64,000 nucleotides of DNA, taken from assembly GCF_013346935.1 (NCBI RefSeq), contig NZ_JAAEEB010000001.1, positions 186,001 to 250,000 on the forward strand, written 5' to 3'. Source of the DNA: Lactobacillus melliventris. GTDB lineage: Bacteria > Bacillota > Bacilli > Lactobacillales > Lactobacillaceae. The translations under genes were made by a program, and so were the position numbers. Under the pieces are notes generated by a model, which did not search any database, was not told the origin of the DNA, and worked only from the letters and a program-made list of their open reading frames with translations. This document shows positions 1 through 10,344 of this stretch, piece after piece; the stretch's first letter is position 1; each line of letters begins with the position of its first letter.

Positions 1-123
1 TGGTATAGTTTGGAAAAGTTGAAACAGCTTGCGGCACAAGGTAAAATTGTTGATGCCAAGACATTATATGCAATGAGTGTTTGGGAGAATATGTTGCTTA
101 CCAGTGCTAATACAAGGGATTAA
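1..123 (+). CDS. Nudix hydrolase (ADP-ribose pyrophosphatase-like), 3' end only
   Basis: Frame 1 is open from the first base to a TAA at 121-123 and encodes only the last 40 residues of a protein (tail begins WYSLEKLKQL). The tail resembles the C-terminus of ADP-ribose pyrophosphatase-type Nudix hydrolases of lactobacilli, and a Nudix gene ahead of a small membrane protein and mtnN is a familiar order in this genus. The Nudix box lies outside the window, so the catalytic residues cannot be checked. The next gene starts one base after the stop, which suggests one operon. Confidence 0.5.
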   Translation, partial: WYSLEKLKQLAAQGKIVDAKTLYAMSVWENMLLTSANTRD

Positions 124-124
124 A

Positions 125-463
125 ATGACAGAAAAGCGATCTGATTACCGTAAAAAATTAAAAAAGAAAAAAAGCAAAAATATTTTAAATACAATTAAAT
201 CTGCTTTTGATGATAATGATGCTGAAGTTGACGTTAATCCTGATTTTACCCGTAATGAAGATGAAGTTATACAACCAAATGAATCTTCAAATAAAAGGGC
301 AAAGACTCAGGGGCAGTCTCCGAGAAGAGAAAAGAATAAGTCACAATCTCAACCAACTACCAGTCAAGACAAAGCGTTAAGACTGAAAGGTAAGCTTAAT
401 CGTGCCATTCTCATCGTTTCAATTTTAATTATTTTGGTATTATTGGCGTTATTTCACTTATAA
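125..463 (+). CDS. Small tail-anchored membrane protein, unknown function
   Basis: This 112-residue protein is not one I can name. The ATG at 125 is preferred over an in-frame ATG at 77 because the earlier one lies inside the upstream gene. The first ~95 residues are hydrophilic: a lysine-rich stretch near residues 9-20, then an acidic and Gln/Ser/Lys-rich region of low complexity. A single hydrophobic helix (about residues 93-111, AILIVSILIILVLLALF) ends the protein. No signal peptide is present, so the bulk would face the cytoplasm with a C-terminal anchor. It sits between a Nudix gene and mtnN, spaced as in an operon. Confidence 0.7.
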   Translation: MTEKRSDYRKKLKKKKSKNILNTIKSAFDDNDAEVDVNPDFTRNEDEVIQPNESSNKRAKTQGQSPRREKNKSQSQPTTSQDKALRLKGKLNRAILIVSILIILVLLALFHL

Positions 464-481
464 ATAAAAACGAGGGTAAAA

Positions 482-1180
482 ATGAAGATAGCAATTATTG
501 TCCCAATGGAAATTGAGGCTGAATATTATCATAAGTATTTTCACTCTGGTCACAAAGAAATGTTCGGATCTACCACATTCGAGCATTTTTGCGTTAACCA
601 TAATGATTTATATATTGGTTTGAGTGGAATTGGTAAAGTCCAAGCTGCTATGAATTTAGCTAGTTTGCTATGCCAGCTTAATATTGATTTAGTTTTTATG
701 ACTGGTACAGCAGGATCTTTACAGCCCAATATTCAAAAGGGCGATTTGATTTTAGCCAGTTCATTTGCTTATCACGATGCGCATAATACTCTAGCAGGGG
801 ATTATGTTGAAGGACAAATACCAGGTGAACCGGCAGAGTTTGTTTTGAAGTCGACTGTTAGAACACAATTTGCACAGTTTTTGCAGCATGAGAACATTGA
901 ATATAAAGAGGGACTTATTGTCACAGGCGATTCTTTCATTGGTTCACAAGCACAAAAAAATGATATTAAGCATAATTTTGCTCAAGCTTTAGGAGTTGAG
1001 ATGGAAGGGGCTGCTTTTGCACAGGTGGCTTATCATTTTAATAAGCCCTTAATAGCTTTGCGAGCTATTTCTGACAATGGCAATCAAGATGCAAATGAAG
1101 ACTTTGATCAGTTTGCACAAAAAGTGGGTGCTAAAGCGGCTAAAATTATTTGTACTTACATAGAGAAGATGAATTCATAA
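482..1180 (+). CDS. mtnN: 5'-methylthioadenosine/S-adenosylhomocysteine nucleosidase
   Basis: The 232-residue protein (usual length ~230) matches the MTA/SAH nucleosidase (Pfs) family, which hydrolyses the N-glycosidic bond of methylthioadenosine and S-adenosylhomocysteine in the cytoplasm to release adenine. Visible hallmarks are the N-terminal IAIIVPMEIEAE, the GTAGSL glycine loop near residue 78, the VEMEGAAFAQ segment holding the substrate-binding and acid/base region, and RAISDNG near residue 200 with the catalytic Asp. A GAGGG ribosome site sits just before the ATG. The stop directly abuts the ATG of the cysteine desulfurase gene, so the two are probably translationally coupled. Confidence 0.95.
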   Translation: MKIAIIVPMEIEAEYYHKYFHSGHKEMFGSTTFEHFCVNHNDLYIGLSGIGKVQAAMNLASLLCQLNIDLVFMTGTAGSLQPNIQKGDLILASSFAYHDAHNTLAGDYVEGQIPGEPAEFVLKSTVRTQFAQFLQHENIEYKEGLIVTGDSFIGSQAQKNDIKHNFAQALGVEMEGAAFAQVAYHFNKPLIALRAISDNGNQDANEDFDQFAQKVGAKAAKIICTYIEKMNS

Positions 1181-2332
1181 ATGACAGAAATTTACTTGGA
1201 TAATGCTGCTACGACACCTATGTCTGCCAAAGTAATTAATGTGATAGCTGAAGAAATGAAAAATGACTTTGGTAATGCTTCCAGTACTTATGAATTAGGA
1301 CGTAAGGCCCGTCATGTCATTGATCTTGCCAGGCAAGAAGCTGCCCGAGCAATCAATGCCAGCGAAAATGAGATAATTTTCACCTCCGGTGGATCTGAGA
1401 GTAATAATACTGCTATTTTTGGGACTGCTCATAGTCGCAAAAATATTGGTAAACGCATTATCACAACAAAAATTGAACATCCCTCTGTTTTAAAGCCAAT
1501 GCAGCAATTGGAAAAAGAGGGTTATGATGTTATCTACCTTGATGTAGATACAGATGGTCGGATATCATTGGCTGATTTGAAAAGGGCTTTAACTCCGCAA
1601 ACTATTTTGGTATCTGTAATGGCAGTTAATAATGAGGTTGGAACAATCAATCCTTTGGCTGAAATTGGTGCAAAGGTAAGACAAAGTAATGCCTATTTTC
1701 ATGTAGATGCAGTTCAAGGATTAGGAAACATTAATCTTGATGTTGCTAAAATGAATATCGACTTATTATCCACTTCTGCTCATAAAATCAATGGTCCTAA
1801 GTTTCTGGGATTTTTATATGAAAAAAATTCTATTAAACTACCACCTTTAGTTTATGGTGGGGAACAGGAAACTAAACGCAGGGCTGGAACTGAGAATGTA
1901 CCTGGAATTGCGGGTTTTGGTGAAGCAATTAGTGAAATTGGAGCTATAGATAAAAATAAGCTCCAGGCTAATTATCAGAAGTTGCAAAAAATTATTTTAA
2001 ATGAACTTGATCAAGCTAAAATTGAGTATCAAGTTAATGGTGGAACTAAAAAATTTGATTCTCATCATGTCCTAAACTTGCACTTTACTAATGTCAATAC
2101 GACTATTCTGCAAACAAACTTAGATTTGGCTGGGTTTGCGGTTTCAGGGGGTTCTGCATGTACCGCAGGAACACTTGAGCCTTCCCATGTTTTAGTGGCT
2201 TGTTTTGGTAAAAACTCTCCGCGAATATCTGAGTCAATTCGTATATCATTTGGCCGTTATACTACAGCAGAAGAAGTTTCTGCTTTTGCAAGTCAGTTGG
2301 TTAAAATTGTGGGTAAAATACAAAACAAATAA
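1181..2332 (+). CDS. Cysteine desulfurase (NifS/IscS family)
   Basis: This 383-residue PLP enzyme takes sulfur from cysteine as a protein persulfide. The start IYLDNAATTPMS is characteristic. The PLP lysine is in TSAHKINGPK (about residue 203), and the catalytic cysteine is in SGGSACTAG (about residue 326) on a loop. It belongs to the class that works with MnmA: two genes downstream lies mnmA, with DUF1831 between, so its main job is most likely sulfur supply for tRNA 2-thiouridine. No IscU/SufU scaffold gene is next to it. It could be called iscS or YrvO-like; the symbol is left blank because family naming differs. Confidence 0.93.
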   Translation: MTEIYLDNAATTPMSAKVINVIAEEMKNDFGNASSTYELGRKARHVIDLARQEAARAINASENEIIFTSGGSESNNTAIFGTAHSRKNIGKRIITTKIEHPSVLKPMQQLEKEGYDVIYLDVDTDGRISLADLKRALTPQTILVSVMAVNNEVGTINPLAEIGAKVRQSNAYFHVDAVQGLGNINLDVAKMNIDLLSTSAHKINGPKFLGFLYEKNSIKLPPLVYGGEQETKRRAGTENVPGIAGFGEAISEIGAIDKNKLQANYQKLQKIILNELDQAKIEYQVNGGTKKFDSHHVLNLHFTNVNTTILQTNLDLAGFAVSGGSACTAGTLEPSHVLVACFGKNSPRISESIRISFGRYTTAEEVSAFASQLVKIVGKIQNK

Positions 2333-2336
2333 AAAA

Positions 2337-2365
2337 TTGCTTTTTTAAAAAGATATGCTTATTAT
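2337..2365 (+). promoter_or_regulatory. Promoter for the DUF1831-mnmA pair
   Basis: TTGCTT (2337-2342), a 17-bp spacer and TATTAT (2360-2365) lie in the only gap of this gene run. The same hexamers and spacing occur before rpsO, which supports use as a vegetative promoter. Confidence 0.5.
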
Positions 2366-2384
2366 AAGTAAGTGAGGTAATATT

Positions 2385-3856
<1,472 letters not shown>

Positions 3857-3867
3857 TACAAACAAGT

Positions 3868-3898
3868 AAGGAAAATGTGCCATGCATTTTCCTTTTTA
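3868..3898 (+). terminator. Rho-independent terminator after mnmA
   Basis: AAGGAAAATG (3868-3877) pairs perfectly with CATTTTCCTT (3885-3894) around a 7-nt loop and is followed by a T-rich run. Confidence 0.85.
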
Positions 3899-3974
3899 TT
3901 TGTGTTCGTTTTTCTTTTAAACTAATTAAATGATAAACTAGATAGCAACAGCTATAGAAAAGAGTAATTAATGA

Positions 3975-4631
3975 ATGCAAATTTATTTTGTCAGACATGG
4001 TAAAACAGAATGGAATTTACAAAGGCGTTTTCAAGGAGCTCACGGTGACTCACCACTTTTGCCTCAAAGCTTAAGTGATATTCAAAAATTGGGCGGTTTT
4101 TTAGCTGGCACCAAATTTGCCGGAATATATTCAAGTCCATTAAAAAGAGCTAAGGCTACAGCGGAAGGCTTAGTAAAAACATTGAGCTGTCCTCTTGCAG
4201 TTAAAATAGATGATCGTCTGCGCGAATTCGATTTGGGAGCAATGGAAGGTCTCACTTTCACCGAAGCTCAAACTAATTACCCCAAGCAAGTAACTGATAT
4301 TTGGGATCATCCCGAAAAATATGACGGTCACAGTATAGGTGGAGAAAATTATTCTGAAGTCATTGCTCGCGGTAAAAGTTTTGGTCATGATATTGCGCTG
4401 AAGTTTAAGGCGGATGATAAAGTAATTGCTGTAAGTCACGGTGCAGCCTTAGGGGCAATTATGGGAGGATTATTAGGCTATCCGCTGTCAGATATCAGGC
4501 GCAACGGCGGCTTAAGCAATACCAGTCTGACAATTTTAGAAACAAAAGATAAAGGCAAGACTTTTAAAGCTTTAGTTTGGAACGAAACAGGATTTTTAGG
4601 TAGAAAAATGGTGGATTCAGATTCATTATGA
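3975..4631 (+). CDS. Histidine phosphatase (phosphoglycerate mutase-like) family protein
   Basis: This 218-residue protein belongs to the histidine phosphatase superfamily. FVRHGKTEWN at the N-terminus carries the phosphohistidine RHG. REFDLGAMEG and VSHGAALGAI provide the second half of the active site. Members include cofactor-dependent phosphoglycerate mutases, but sequences of this length in lactobacilli are more often broad phosphatases, so the substrate is unknown. A weak start site follows the mnmA terminator (extended -10-like TGATAAACT near 3931-3939). Its stop overlaps the next gene by 4 nt, which suggests coupling with the TPR gene and recD2. Confidence 0.88.
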   Translation: MQIYFVRHGKTEWNLQRRFQGAHGDSPLLPQSLSDIQKLGGFLAGTKFAGIYSSPLKRAKATAEGLVKTLSCPLAVKIDDRLREFDLGAMEGLTFTEAQTNYPKQVTDIWDHPEKYDGHSIGGENYSEVIARGKSFGHDIALKFKADDKVIAVSHGAALGAIMGGLLGYPLSDIRRNGGLSNTSLTILETKDKGKTFKALVWNETGFLGRKMVDSDSL

Positions 4632-5272
4632 TAGAGAAAAGAAAATCAACAGGTAAATCCGATATTGTCCAAAAAAAAATACACGAATTAATTACTTACA
4701 TTGATGAAAAGCCAGATATCAGTGAAAACTATTTAAAATTGGCCACCTTTTTAATAAAAGAGGGTAGCAGCGATCAAGCTACCGAGTTATTAGAAAAGGC
4801 TAAAAATCTGGTTACTCGTCCGCAGGATTTAGATTATGATCTGGCAGTGTGCTATTACTTGCAAGGTGAATTTAAAAAGGCCTTAAATATACTTAACCAG
4901 ATTCCCAACGACGATTTAGTTTTATACCAAAAGGCTCTCGTTTTTTTCAAAATTGGACAAAAGCAAAAAGCACTTGCTTATGCTTTAACTATTAAACAAA
5001 GAGATGCCAAGACGTGGGAATTGATAGGAGATATTTGGCTTAGTCTTGGTGAAATCAATGAGGCAGAGTCAAGTTATAAAAAAATCAGGAAAGAGCAAAG
5101 GACGGCAAAAGTAAATTTCATGCTGGGAATCACGAGTTTGACACAAAACCGCCTAGAAGCAGAAAAGCATTTTGCCAAAGCTAAAGAGCAGGATCCCAAA
5201 GTTTTTGCCCAAGAAGAGCAAAAGTATGCTTCTGCACTAAAATTAATAACTAATGCGAGAAAGAAAAAATGA
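4628..5272 (+). CDS. TPR repeat protein (YrrB-like)
   Basis: The 214-residue, mostly helical and soluble protein is built of degenerate tetratricopeptide units (for example NYLKLATFLIKEGSSDQA and AVCYYLQGEFKKALNIL). In Bacillus the order mnmA-yrrB (TPR)-yrrC (recD2) is the same, so this is the positional counterpart of YrrB. Its partner is unknown; TPR domains bind other proteins. It overlaps both neighbours by 4 nt (ATGA), a sign of tight co-translation with the helicase gene that follows. Confidence 0.85.
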   Translation: MIEKRKSTGKSDIVQKKIHELITYIDEKPDISENYLKLATFLIKEGSSDQATELLEKAKNLVTRPQDLDYDLAVCYYLQGEFKKALNILNQIPNDDLVLYQKALVFFKIGQKQKALAYALTIKQRDAKTWELIGDIWLSLGEINEAESSYKKIRKEQRTAKVNFMLGITSLTQNRLEAEKHFAKAKEQDPKVFAQEEQKYASALKLITNARKKK

Positions 5273-7644
5273 CAACTTTTACCGGAAAAATTAACAGAAT
5301 AGTTTTTGAAAATGACCAGGATCTATATAAGATACTTGATGTCACCATAATTGGCAAACTCGAAAAATACGATCGTGATGAAATTAAAGTTACCGGTAAT
5401 TTTGGTGATGTCCAAGTTGGTGCAACTTATAGCTTTTCTGGCAGGCTAATTGTTCATAATAAGTTTGGCCTGCAATTTCGTTCAGATAACTATAAACTGG
5501 CTTTACCTCATGAAAAAGGTAGTTTAATCAGCTACTTGAGTTCAAGTAAATTTCCGGGAATCGGTAAAAAGGCAGCTAGTGCAATAATTTCAGACTTAGG
5601 AATGGATGCACTAACAATTTTAAAAGAAAAACCTGAAAAAGTAGCGACTTTGTCATTAACCAAAAAGCAAAAAGATAGTTTGCTAAATGGTGTCAGCTTA
5701 ATGGATTCTTATTCTGAAACTGTACTAAAATTAGCGCAATTTGGCTTAAATAAAAAAGTAGCTGGTAGACTTTACCAACTTTATCATGGTGACACTCTAA
5801 CCAAATTGGAAGAAGATCCATATGCTTCTATTGCTGAAGTTACGGGCTATGCGTTTAAAAGTGCCGATCGAATCGGTAGTAAACTAGGAATTAGTTCCGC
5901 AGATCCTAAAAGAGTTAATGGCGCTATTTTTCAAATTTTACTTGATGAAGTTGCTAAAGAAGGTAATACCTACATCAAACTGGAACAGTTGCTAACAGAG
6001 GCTAGTAAATTGCTTCAAGTTGAGCAATTTGATGTTATAGCTGATTGCGTTAATAATCTCCAGCATCAAGGAAAAGTGGTGGTAATGGGTGAAAATGCAG
6101 CGCTGCAAGAAATTTATGAAACTGAAACTGATATTGCCAACGCAATGAAAAATCTAGTGGAAAAAAAGCAAAAGAGTTCAAATTACAGTGAAAAAGAACT
6201 AAACCTTGCTATTACTCACGCTGAAACCAAGTTGAAAATTCATTATGATAATACTCAAAAAGCAGCGATTAAAAATGCGCTGACTAATCCAATCTCAATT
6301 TTAACTGGTGGTCCAGGGACTGGCAAAACTACTATCATAAACGGTATTTTGTTAGCATTGAAAGAGCTGGCCGAAATACCATCATCGTCTCTTTATAGTA
6401 CAGACCCACCATTTTTACTCGCTGCACCTACCGGTCGTGCTGCAAAAAGAATGGAAGAAATCACTGGTATTACCGCTAAAACAATCCATCGCTTATTAGG
6501 ATTGGGAATTGGAGAAAATGATGCAACTGATTTGAACGAATTAAATGGTGAGATTTTAATCATTGATGAAATGTCAATGGTAGATATGTTTTTGTTTAAA
6601 CAGTTGGTTTATAGCATTAATGAAACTAAGCACATAGTTTTTGTAGGTGATAAAGACCAGCTACCATCAGTGGGCGCTGGAAACGTATTTGCTGATTTGA
6701 TCAAATCGCAAGCTTTTCCCACTACAGTTCTCAAGCAAATCCACCGTCAAGGTGATGATTCCAGCATTATCACACTTGCTCATGACATTAATATGGGTAA
6801 AAATGTCCAAGAATTATTTCAAAAAACCAGCAACTATTCCTTCATTTCTTGTCCACCTCATGAAGTCGCTCACGTAGTTAGTCAAATTGTTGAGCGAGCT
6901 TTGGCAAAAGGTTTTAATCCCGATGATATCCAAGTCTTAGGGGCTATGTATCAGGGCGATGGCGGAGTAAATAATTTGAATGATGTAATTCAGGAAATTA
7001 TGAATCCAGCTAAGCCAAACAGTAAAATTCTGGAAGTGCATGACGAGATTTTTCGTATTGGTGATCGCATTCTACAGCTGCAAAATAATCCGGAAAAAGA
7101 TATTTATAACGGTCAAATCGGCAAAATTTTAGCAATTGATAACGAAAATTCGCAAAAGTGTATGGTTGCTGACTTCGATGATAGGGAAATTACTTTTAGC
7201 AAAAAGGATCTTTTCGATTTAACTAGAGCATATGCAATTACTATTCATAAAGCCCAGGGTTCTGAATTTCCTTTAGTTATCCTTAGTCTGACTATGCAAA
7301 ATTATGTCATGCTCAAACGTAATTTGTTATATACTGCTGTTACTCGTGCAGAAAAAAATTTGGTTTTAATTGGTGACCCTCGTGCTTATGAAATGGCTTT
7401 GACTACTTCAGGTAACGATCGCAAGACTGGCTTAACTACTAAATTACAAGCGACGTTAAAAGTTGAGCCCAAGGAAACTAAGAAGCAGATTCCAGCTAAA
7501 AGTGACCAAGACGTTGTATCAAATTCTGAAGATATAAGTTCTGAGAAAAAGAATTATATTTTGACACCTGAATTGATATACTCAGGGCAGATAGATCCTA
7601 TGATTGGGATGCAAGATGTCAAGTTAGTAACAAGAGCGGGGTAA
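5269..7644 (+). CDS. recD2: ATP-dependent DNA helicase RecD2
   Basis: This 791-residue superfamily 1B helicase is the RecD2 form found outside RecBCD. The N-terminal ~200 residues hold an OB-like region and helix-hairpin-helix motifs (FPGIGKKAASAIISDLG). Walker A GGPGTGKTT is near residue 348, the Walker B-type LIIDEMSMVD near residue 430, and the late motif ITIHKAQGSEFP with YTAVTRAEKNL near residues 655-700. RecD2 unwinds DNA 5'-3' and acts in repair and fork maintenance. The C-terminal ~60 residues are charged and poorly conserved. The gene overlaps the TPR gene by 4 nt. Confidence 0.95.
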   Translation: MTTFTGKINRIVFENDQDLYKILDVTIIGKLEKYDRDEIKVTGNFGDVQVGATYSFSGRLIVHNKFGLQFRSDNYKLALPHEKGSLISYLSSSKFPGIGKKAASAIISDLGMDALTILKEKPEKVATLSLTKKQKDSLLNGVSLMDSYSETVLKLAQFGLNKKVAGRLYQLYHGDTLTKLEEDPYASIAEVTGYAFKSADRIGSKLGISSADPKRVNGAIFQILLDEVAKEGNTYIKLEQLLTEASKLLQVEQFDVIADCVNNLQHQGKVVVMGENAALQEIYETETDIANAMKNLVEKKQKSSNYSEKELNLAITHAETKLKIHYDNTQKAAIKNALTNPISILTGGPGTGKTTIINGILLALKELAEIPSSSLYSTDPPFLLAAPTGRAAKRMEEITGITAKTIHRLLGLGIGENDATDLNELNGEILIIDEMSMVDMFLFKQLVYSINETKHIVFVGDKDQLPSVGAGNVFADLIKSQAFPTTVLKQIHRQGDDSSIITLAHDINMGKNVQELFQKTSNYSFISCPPHEVAHVVSQIVERALAKGFNPDDIQVLGAMYQGDGGVNNLNDVIQEIMNPAKPNSKILEVHDEIFRIGDRILQLQNNPEKDIYNGQIGKILAIDNENSQKCMVADFDDREITFSKKDLFDLTRAYAITIHKAQGSEFPLVILSLTMQNYVMLKRNLLYTAVTRAEKNLVLIGDPRAYEMALTTSGNDRKTGLTTKLQATLKVEPKETKKQIPAKSDQDVVSNSEDISSEKKNYILTPELIYSGQIDPMIGMQDVKLVTRAG

Positions 7645-7653
7645 AAATTCGCT

Positions 7654-8043
7654 ATGATAGGAAAAAATACTGATTTGAAAGAGTTTAATGATGCTTTACA
7701 AATATGGGTTAATAATCATACTCATGTTTTACTGCTGGATCAAAATACCCTGGAAGTTGAAACAATTTATCGAGATTCTTTTAATGAGTCAGTTTATTGT
7801 TTTGTAGAAAGAACTGCAAAAGAAAAGTTTATTGTCAGTGATGATGGCCGTTCACTTTTTAAGCTTGATCCTAGTGCAAGTGACGTTGATTTAATCGCAA
7901 CTATTGGTGATATAGCAATAGCCTCAGAGTTTAATTTTAATCTCCAAAATGGCGTTATCAGTGCTAAAGCTGACAGAGAAAATTTAATCGACACCATTAT
8001 GCGTTTAGCGCAACTACAAGTAAATATTTCATATCTTAATTAA
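7654..8043 (+). CDS. DUF1828-like protein
   Basis: This 129-residue soluble protein begins 9 nt after recD2. The central FIVSDDGRSLFKLD and the C-terminal NLIDTIMRLAQLQVNISYL match my memory of the DUF1828 pattern (a strand ending in DDG followed by a helical C-terminus). DUF1828 proteins have no established function and are sometimes paired with DUF1829, which is absent here. There is no Shine-Dalgarno run stronger than the purines in GAGCGGGGTAAAAATTC, so expression is likely coupled to recD2. Confidence 0.65.
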   Translation: MIGKNTDLKEFNDALQIWVNNHTHVLLLDQNTLEVETIYRDSFNESVYCFVERTAKEKFIVSDDGRSLFKLDPSASDVDLIATIGDIAIASEFNFNLQNGVISAKADRENLIDTIMRLAQLQVNISYLN

Positions 8044-8082
8044 AAAATTTTTCAAATAAAATTTTTATTGCTTTTTTTAAAA

Positions 8083-8088
8083 TATAAT
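8083..8088 (+). promoter_or_regulatory. Probable -10 box of the ABC transporter operon
   Basis: A consensus TATAAT lies 49 nt before the start of the ABC ATPase gene in a very AT-rich gap. I see no good -35 hexamer at the correct distance. Confidence 0.4.
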
Positions 8089-8137
8089 GATTAAATTAGT
8101 AATATTATTTTATTTTAATCTGGGGGGAGCAAAGTCT

Positions 8138-8851
8138 ATGACAATAGTTTTTGATCAGGTAAAGAAAAATTACGGTAAAAAGCCAGTTTTACATGATATT
8201 AACATTAAAATCCCTTTGGAACCTACAGTAATTGGTTTGGTTGGACCTAATGGTGTGGGAAAATCAACTATGTTAAGACTACTTGCAGGAGTACTAGTAC
8301 CAACTGAGGGCACGATCAGGAATGATCAAACGAAAGGATCCTATTTTAAATGGGCAAGTTTGCACACAAGTTTTGTTGCCTCTGGAGAGAGGGGTCTTAT
8401 GTACAGACTAAATACCCTTGAAAACGGAATGTACTTTTCCTCACTTAAGGGAATTAGTACTAAAAGAACGGAAAATAATATTCGTAAGATGGCTCAAGAT
8501 TTTAATTTTTCAAATGAACTTAATACTTTTTTTCAGAACTTGTCCACTGGCTTAAAGAAAAAAGCTGCTATCTTGGTGGGAGCTGCAATGGGAACAGAAG
8601 TTTTACTCTTAGATGAACCCTCGAACGGTTTGGACATAGCAGCTCAAGAGGATTTAGCCTCTTTTATTCTGGATTTAAAAAATAAGAATGGCAATATTAT
8701 TTTCATTTCTTCTCACGATACACAGATGCTCTCTGGAGTTGTTGATCATTATCTCTTCGTAAGAGATGGCCAAATAGAGCAAAATATTGAACATAAAATG
8801 GCTGAAAATGACCTAATTTCTGAGTACCGTGGAATTTATAAGCGAAAGTAG
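8138..8851 (+). CDS. ABC transporter ATP-binding protein
   Basis: This 237-residue cytoplasmic ATPase should power the permease encoded next to it. Walker A GPNGVGKST is at residues 36-44, the signature motif reads LSTGL (usual LSGGQ), and Walker B with the catalytic Glu is VLLLDEPSNGLD. ISSHDTQ holds the switch His. The ATG at 8138 is chosen over the in-frame ATG at 8087 because a GGGGGGAG ribosome site precedes it and the product then begins as usual for the family. The degenerate signature and small permease resemble ABC-2-type exporters (bacteriocin, drug or polysaccharide). The substrate cannot be told. Confidence 0.9.
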   Translation: MTIVFDQVKKNYGKKPVLHDINIKIPLEPTVIGLVGPNGVGKSTMLRLLAGVLVPTEGTIRNDQTKGSYFKWASLHTSFVASGERGLMYRLNTLENGMYFSSLKGISTKRTENNIRKMAQDFNFSNELNTFFQNLSTGLKKKAAILVGAAMGTEVLLLDEPSNGLDIAAQEDLASFILDLKNKNGNIIFISSHDTQMLSGVVDHYLFVRDGQIEQNIEHKMAENDLISEYRGIYKRK

Positions 8852-8859
8852 GAAACAAA

Positions 8860-9651
8860 ATGAAAAAAATTAAAAAGCTATTTAATATTTTTTGGATACA
8901 ATTATATTTAGAGCTAAAACTACAAATTCGTTATGTTAATTCTGCTATTAGTTCGCTTGTTTTATATGCCGGAGCTTTCTTAGTTGTTATCCTTTTCACC
9001 AACCCTGCCCAGTTGGGCCAGGCCTATGGTACCAAACAAGGGGTTTTATTTACCATTGTTGGCTTTTTGTTTTGGAGTATTGGTATTGCCTCATTGGGTG
9101 GATGTAGTAATGGGGTGGAGACTGATGAGCGAACTGGTCTGCTTGAAAGTGAAACTCAATCCGTCTTTCCCTTGTGGGTTCTATACTTTATTCAAACTTT
9201 GGCAGAAAACTTATTTGTTTGGATCTATCTCTTAATTATAGGACTTGTAGCCTCGTTTTTTTCAATGTTTACAGTAGCGGAATTATTAAAAGCTATATTA
9301 TTGACGTTTGCTTTTTCCTTAATTTCCAACTTAGGAATGTTTGGCATCGGAATGATTTTTGCTTCTGGCTCCATTAGATTTAAAAGAATGGGACAGTGGG
9401 CTACTATTTTGCAGGCTTTATTGCTAATGTTGTCAAATGTTTATTTTCCAGTATATAATGCTTTTCAGGAGGTTATTCCTTACGTGGGCGGCATCGAAAT
9501 AGTGCGGCAAATATTTCTTGGTCATGGAGTTTCATTGTCGAAACTGATGTTATTGATAGTGGTAAATGTAATTTGGTTCTTGTTTGGTATATTGATTTTC
9601 AATTATTGTATTAAAAAAGAGCGCAAAAACGGTTCATTTGACGCATTTTAA
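8860..9651 (+). CDS. ABC-2-type transporter permease
   Basis: The 263-residue protein is an integral membrane protein with about six hydrophobic segments (near residues 25-50, 58-80, 105-135, 138-172, 180-205 and 225-250). The arrangement and the segment GVETDERTGLLES after the second helix resemble ABC-2 permeases. It starts 8 nt after the ATPase gene with an AGGAAAC ribosome site, so the two form an exporter-like pair. No accessory protein or structural peptide gene that would reveal the substrate is adjacent. Confidence 0.85.
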   Translation: MKKIKKLFNIFWIQLYLELKLQIRYVNSAISSLVLYAGAFLVVILFTNPAQLGQAYGTKQGVLFTIVGFLFWSIGIASLGGCSNGVETDERTGLLESETQSVFPLWVLYFIQTLAENLFVWIYLLIIGLVASFFSMFTVAELLKAILLTFAFSLISNLGMFGIGMIFASGSIRFKRMGQWATILQALLLMLSNVYFPVYNAFQEVIPYVGGIEIVRQIFLGHGVSLSKLMLLIVVNVIWFLFGILIFNYCIKKERKNGSFDAF

Positions 9652-9662
9652 GTTAGAGAAAG

Positions 9663-10208
9663 GTGATATTTATTTTAACGTTTAAAAATGTTAAATGGGG
9701 AACAAAAAATTATTTTAAAGTAAAAAAATTATATTTAAGTGCATTTCCAAAAAGAGAGCGGTTTCCAATTAGTGGCTTGCTTGCAATGGGTCTGCAAAAA
9801 AGAGTAAATTTTCAGGCCGTTTATGACCAAGAAAATTTTATAGGCTTAATTTTCTGGACTTATGCGAAGCAAATCATTTATATTGGGTATTTGGCTGTTA
9901 ATCCAATCTGGCGTGGCAAGGGCTATGGTAGTGAGATTTTAAATCTAATGAAAAGAAACCATCCAGGTCAGGAAATTGTTTTGGACATTGAACCAGTTAT
10001 TAAAACAGCAAAAAACTACTCTCAAAGGATCAACAGATTATTATTTTACAAACATAATGGCTTCAAACTAACTCAAGATAATTTAGTTGACGAAGGAGGT
10101 CGTTATTCGATTTTAAGCTCAGATAAACACTTTAAAAAGCGTAGTTTAAGTCAACTGCTTGATCATATGAGTTTTAATTGCTATAAGTATAAAATTGTAA
10201 AAAGGTAA
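9663..10208 (+). CDS. GNAT family N-acetyltransferase
   Basis: This 181-residue protein has the GNAT acetyl-CoA binding core: IGYLAVNPIWRGKGYGSEIL (about residues 75-95) carries the R-x-x-G-x-G motif A after a hydrophobic strand. The C-terminal ~50 residues are basic. The start is taken as a GTG at 9663 just after GAGAAAG; no ATG fits before the conserved fold. The small molecule or protein that it acetylates is unknown. It follows the ABC pair by 11 nt and ends at a strong terminator, so the three genes look like one transcription unit. Confidence 0.85.
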   Translation: MIFILTFKNVKWGTKNYFKVKKLYLSAFPKRERFPISGLLAMGLQKRVNFQAVYDQENFIGLIFWTYAKQIIYIGYLAVNPIWRGKGYGSEILNLMKRNHPGQEIVLDIEPVIKTAKNYSQRINRLLFYKHNGFKLTQDNLVDEGGRYSILSSDKHFKKRSLSQLLDHMSFNCYKYKIVKR

Positions 10209-10280
10209 TAATAACTAGCGGTCTAAAAGACTGATATTAAAAAGTGTATATCTTATTAAGGCAAATGTAGTCAAACACAA

Positions 10281-10312
10281 AAAACCGAGCATAGCAAATG
10301 CTCGGTTTTTGT
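10281..10312. terminator. Bidirectional terminator between the GNAT gene and the lipid kinase gene
   Basis: AAAACCGAGCAT (10281-10292) pairs with ATGCTCGGTTTT around a 5-nt loop, with A and T tracts on both flanks. It serves the two convergent genes. Confidence 0.9.
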
Positions 10313-10344
10313 GCTTTTTCTAGGTAGTGACAAAACTAATTTTT

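Noticed and set aside
8044-8082. AAAAATTTT / AAAATTTTT inverted repeat after the DUF1828-like gene.
   Set aside because: The stem has only A-T pairs, so I do not list it as a terminator.
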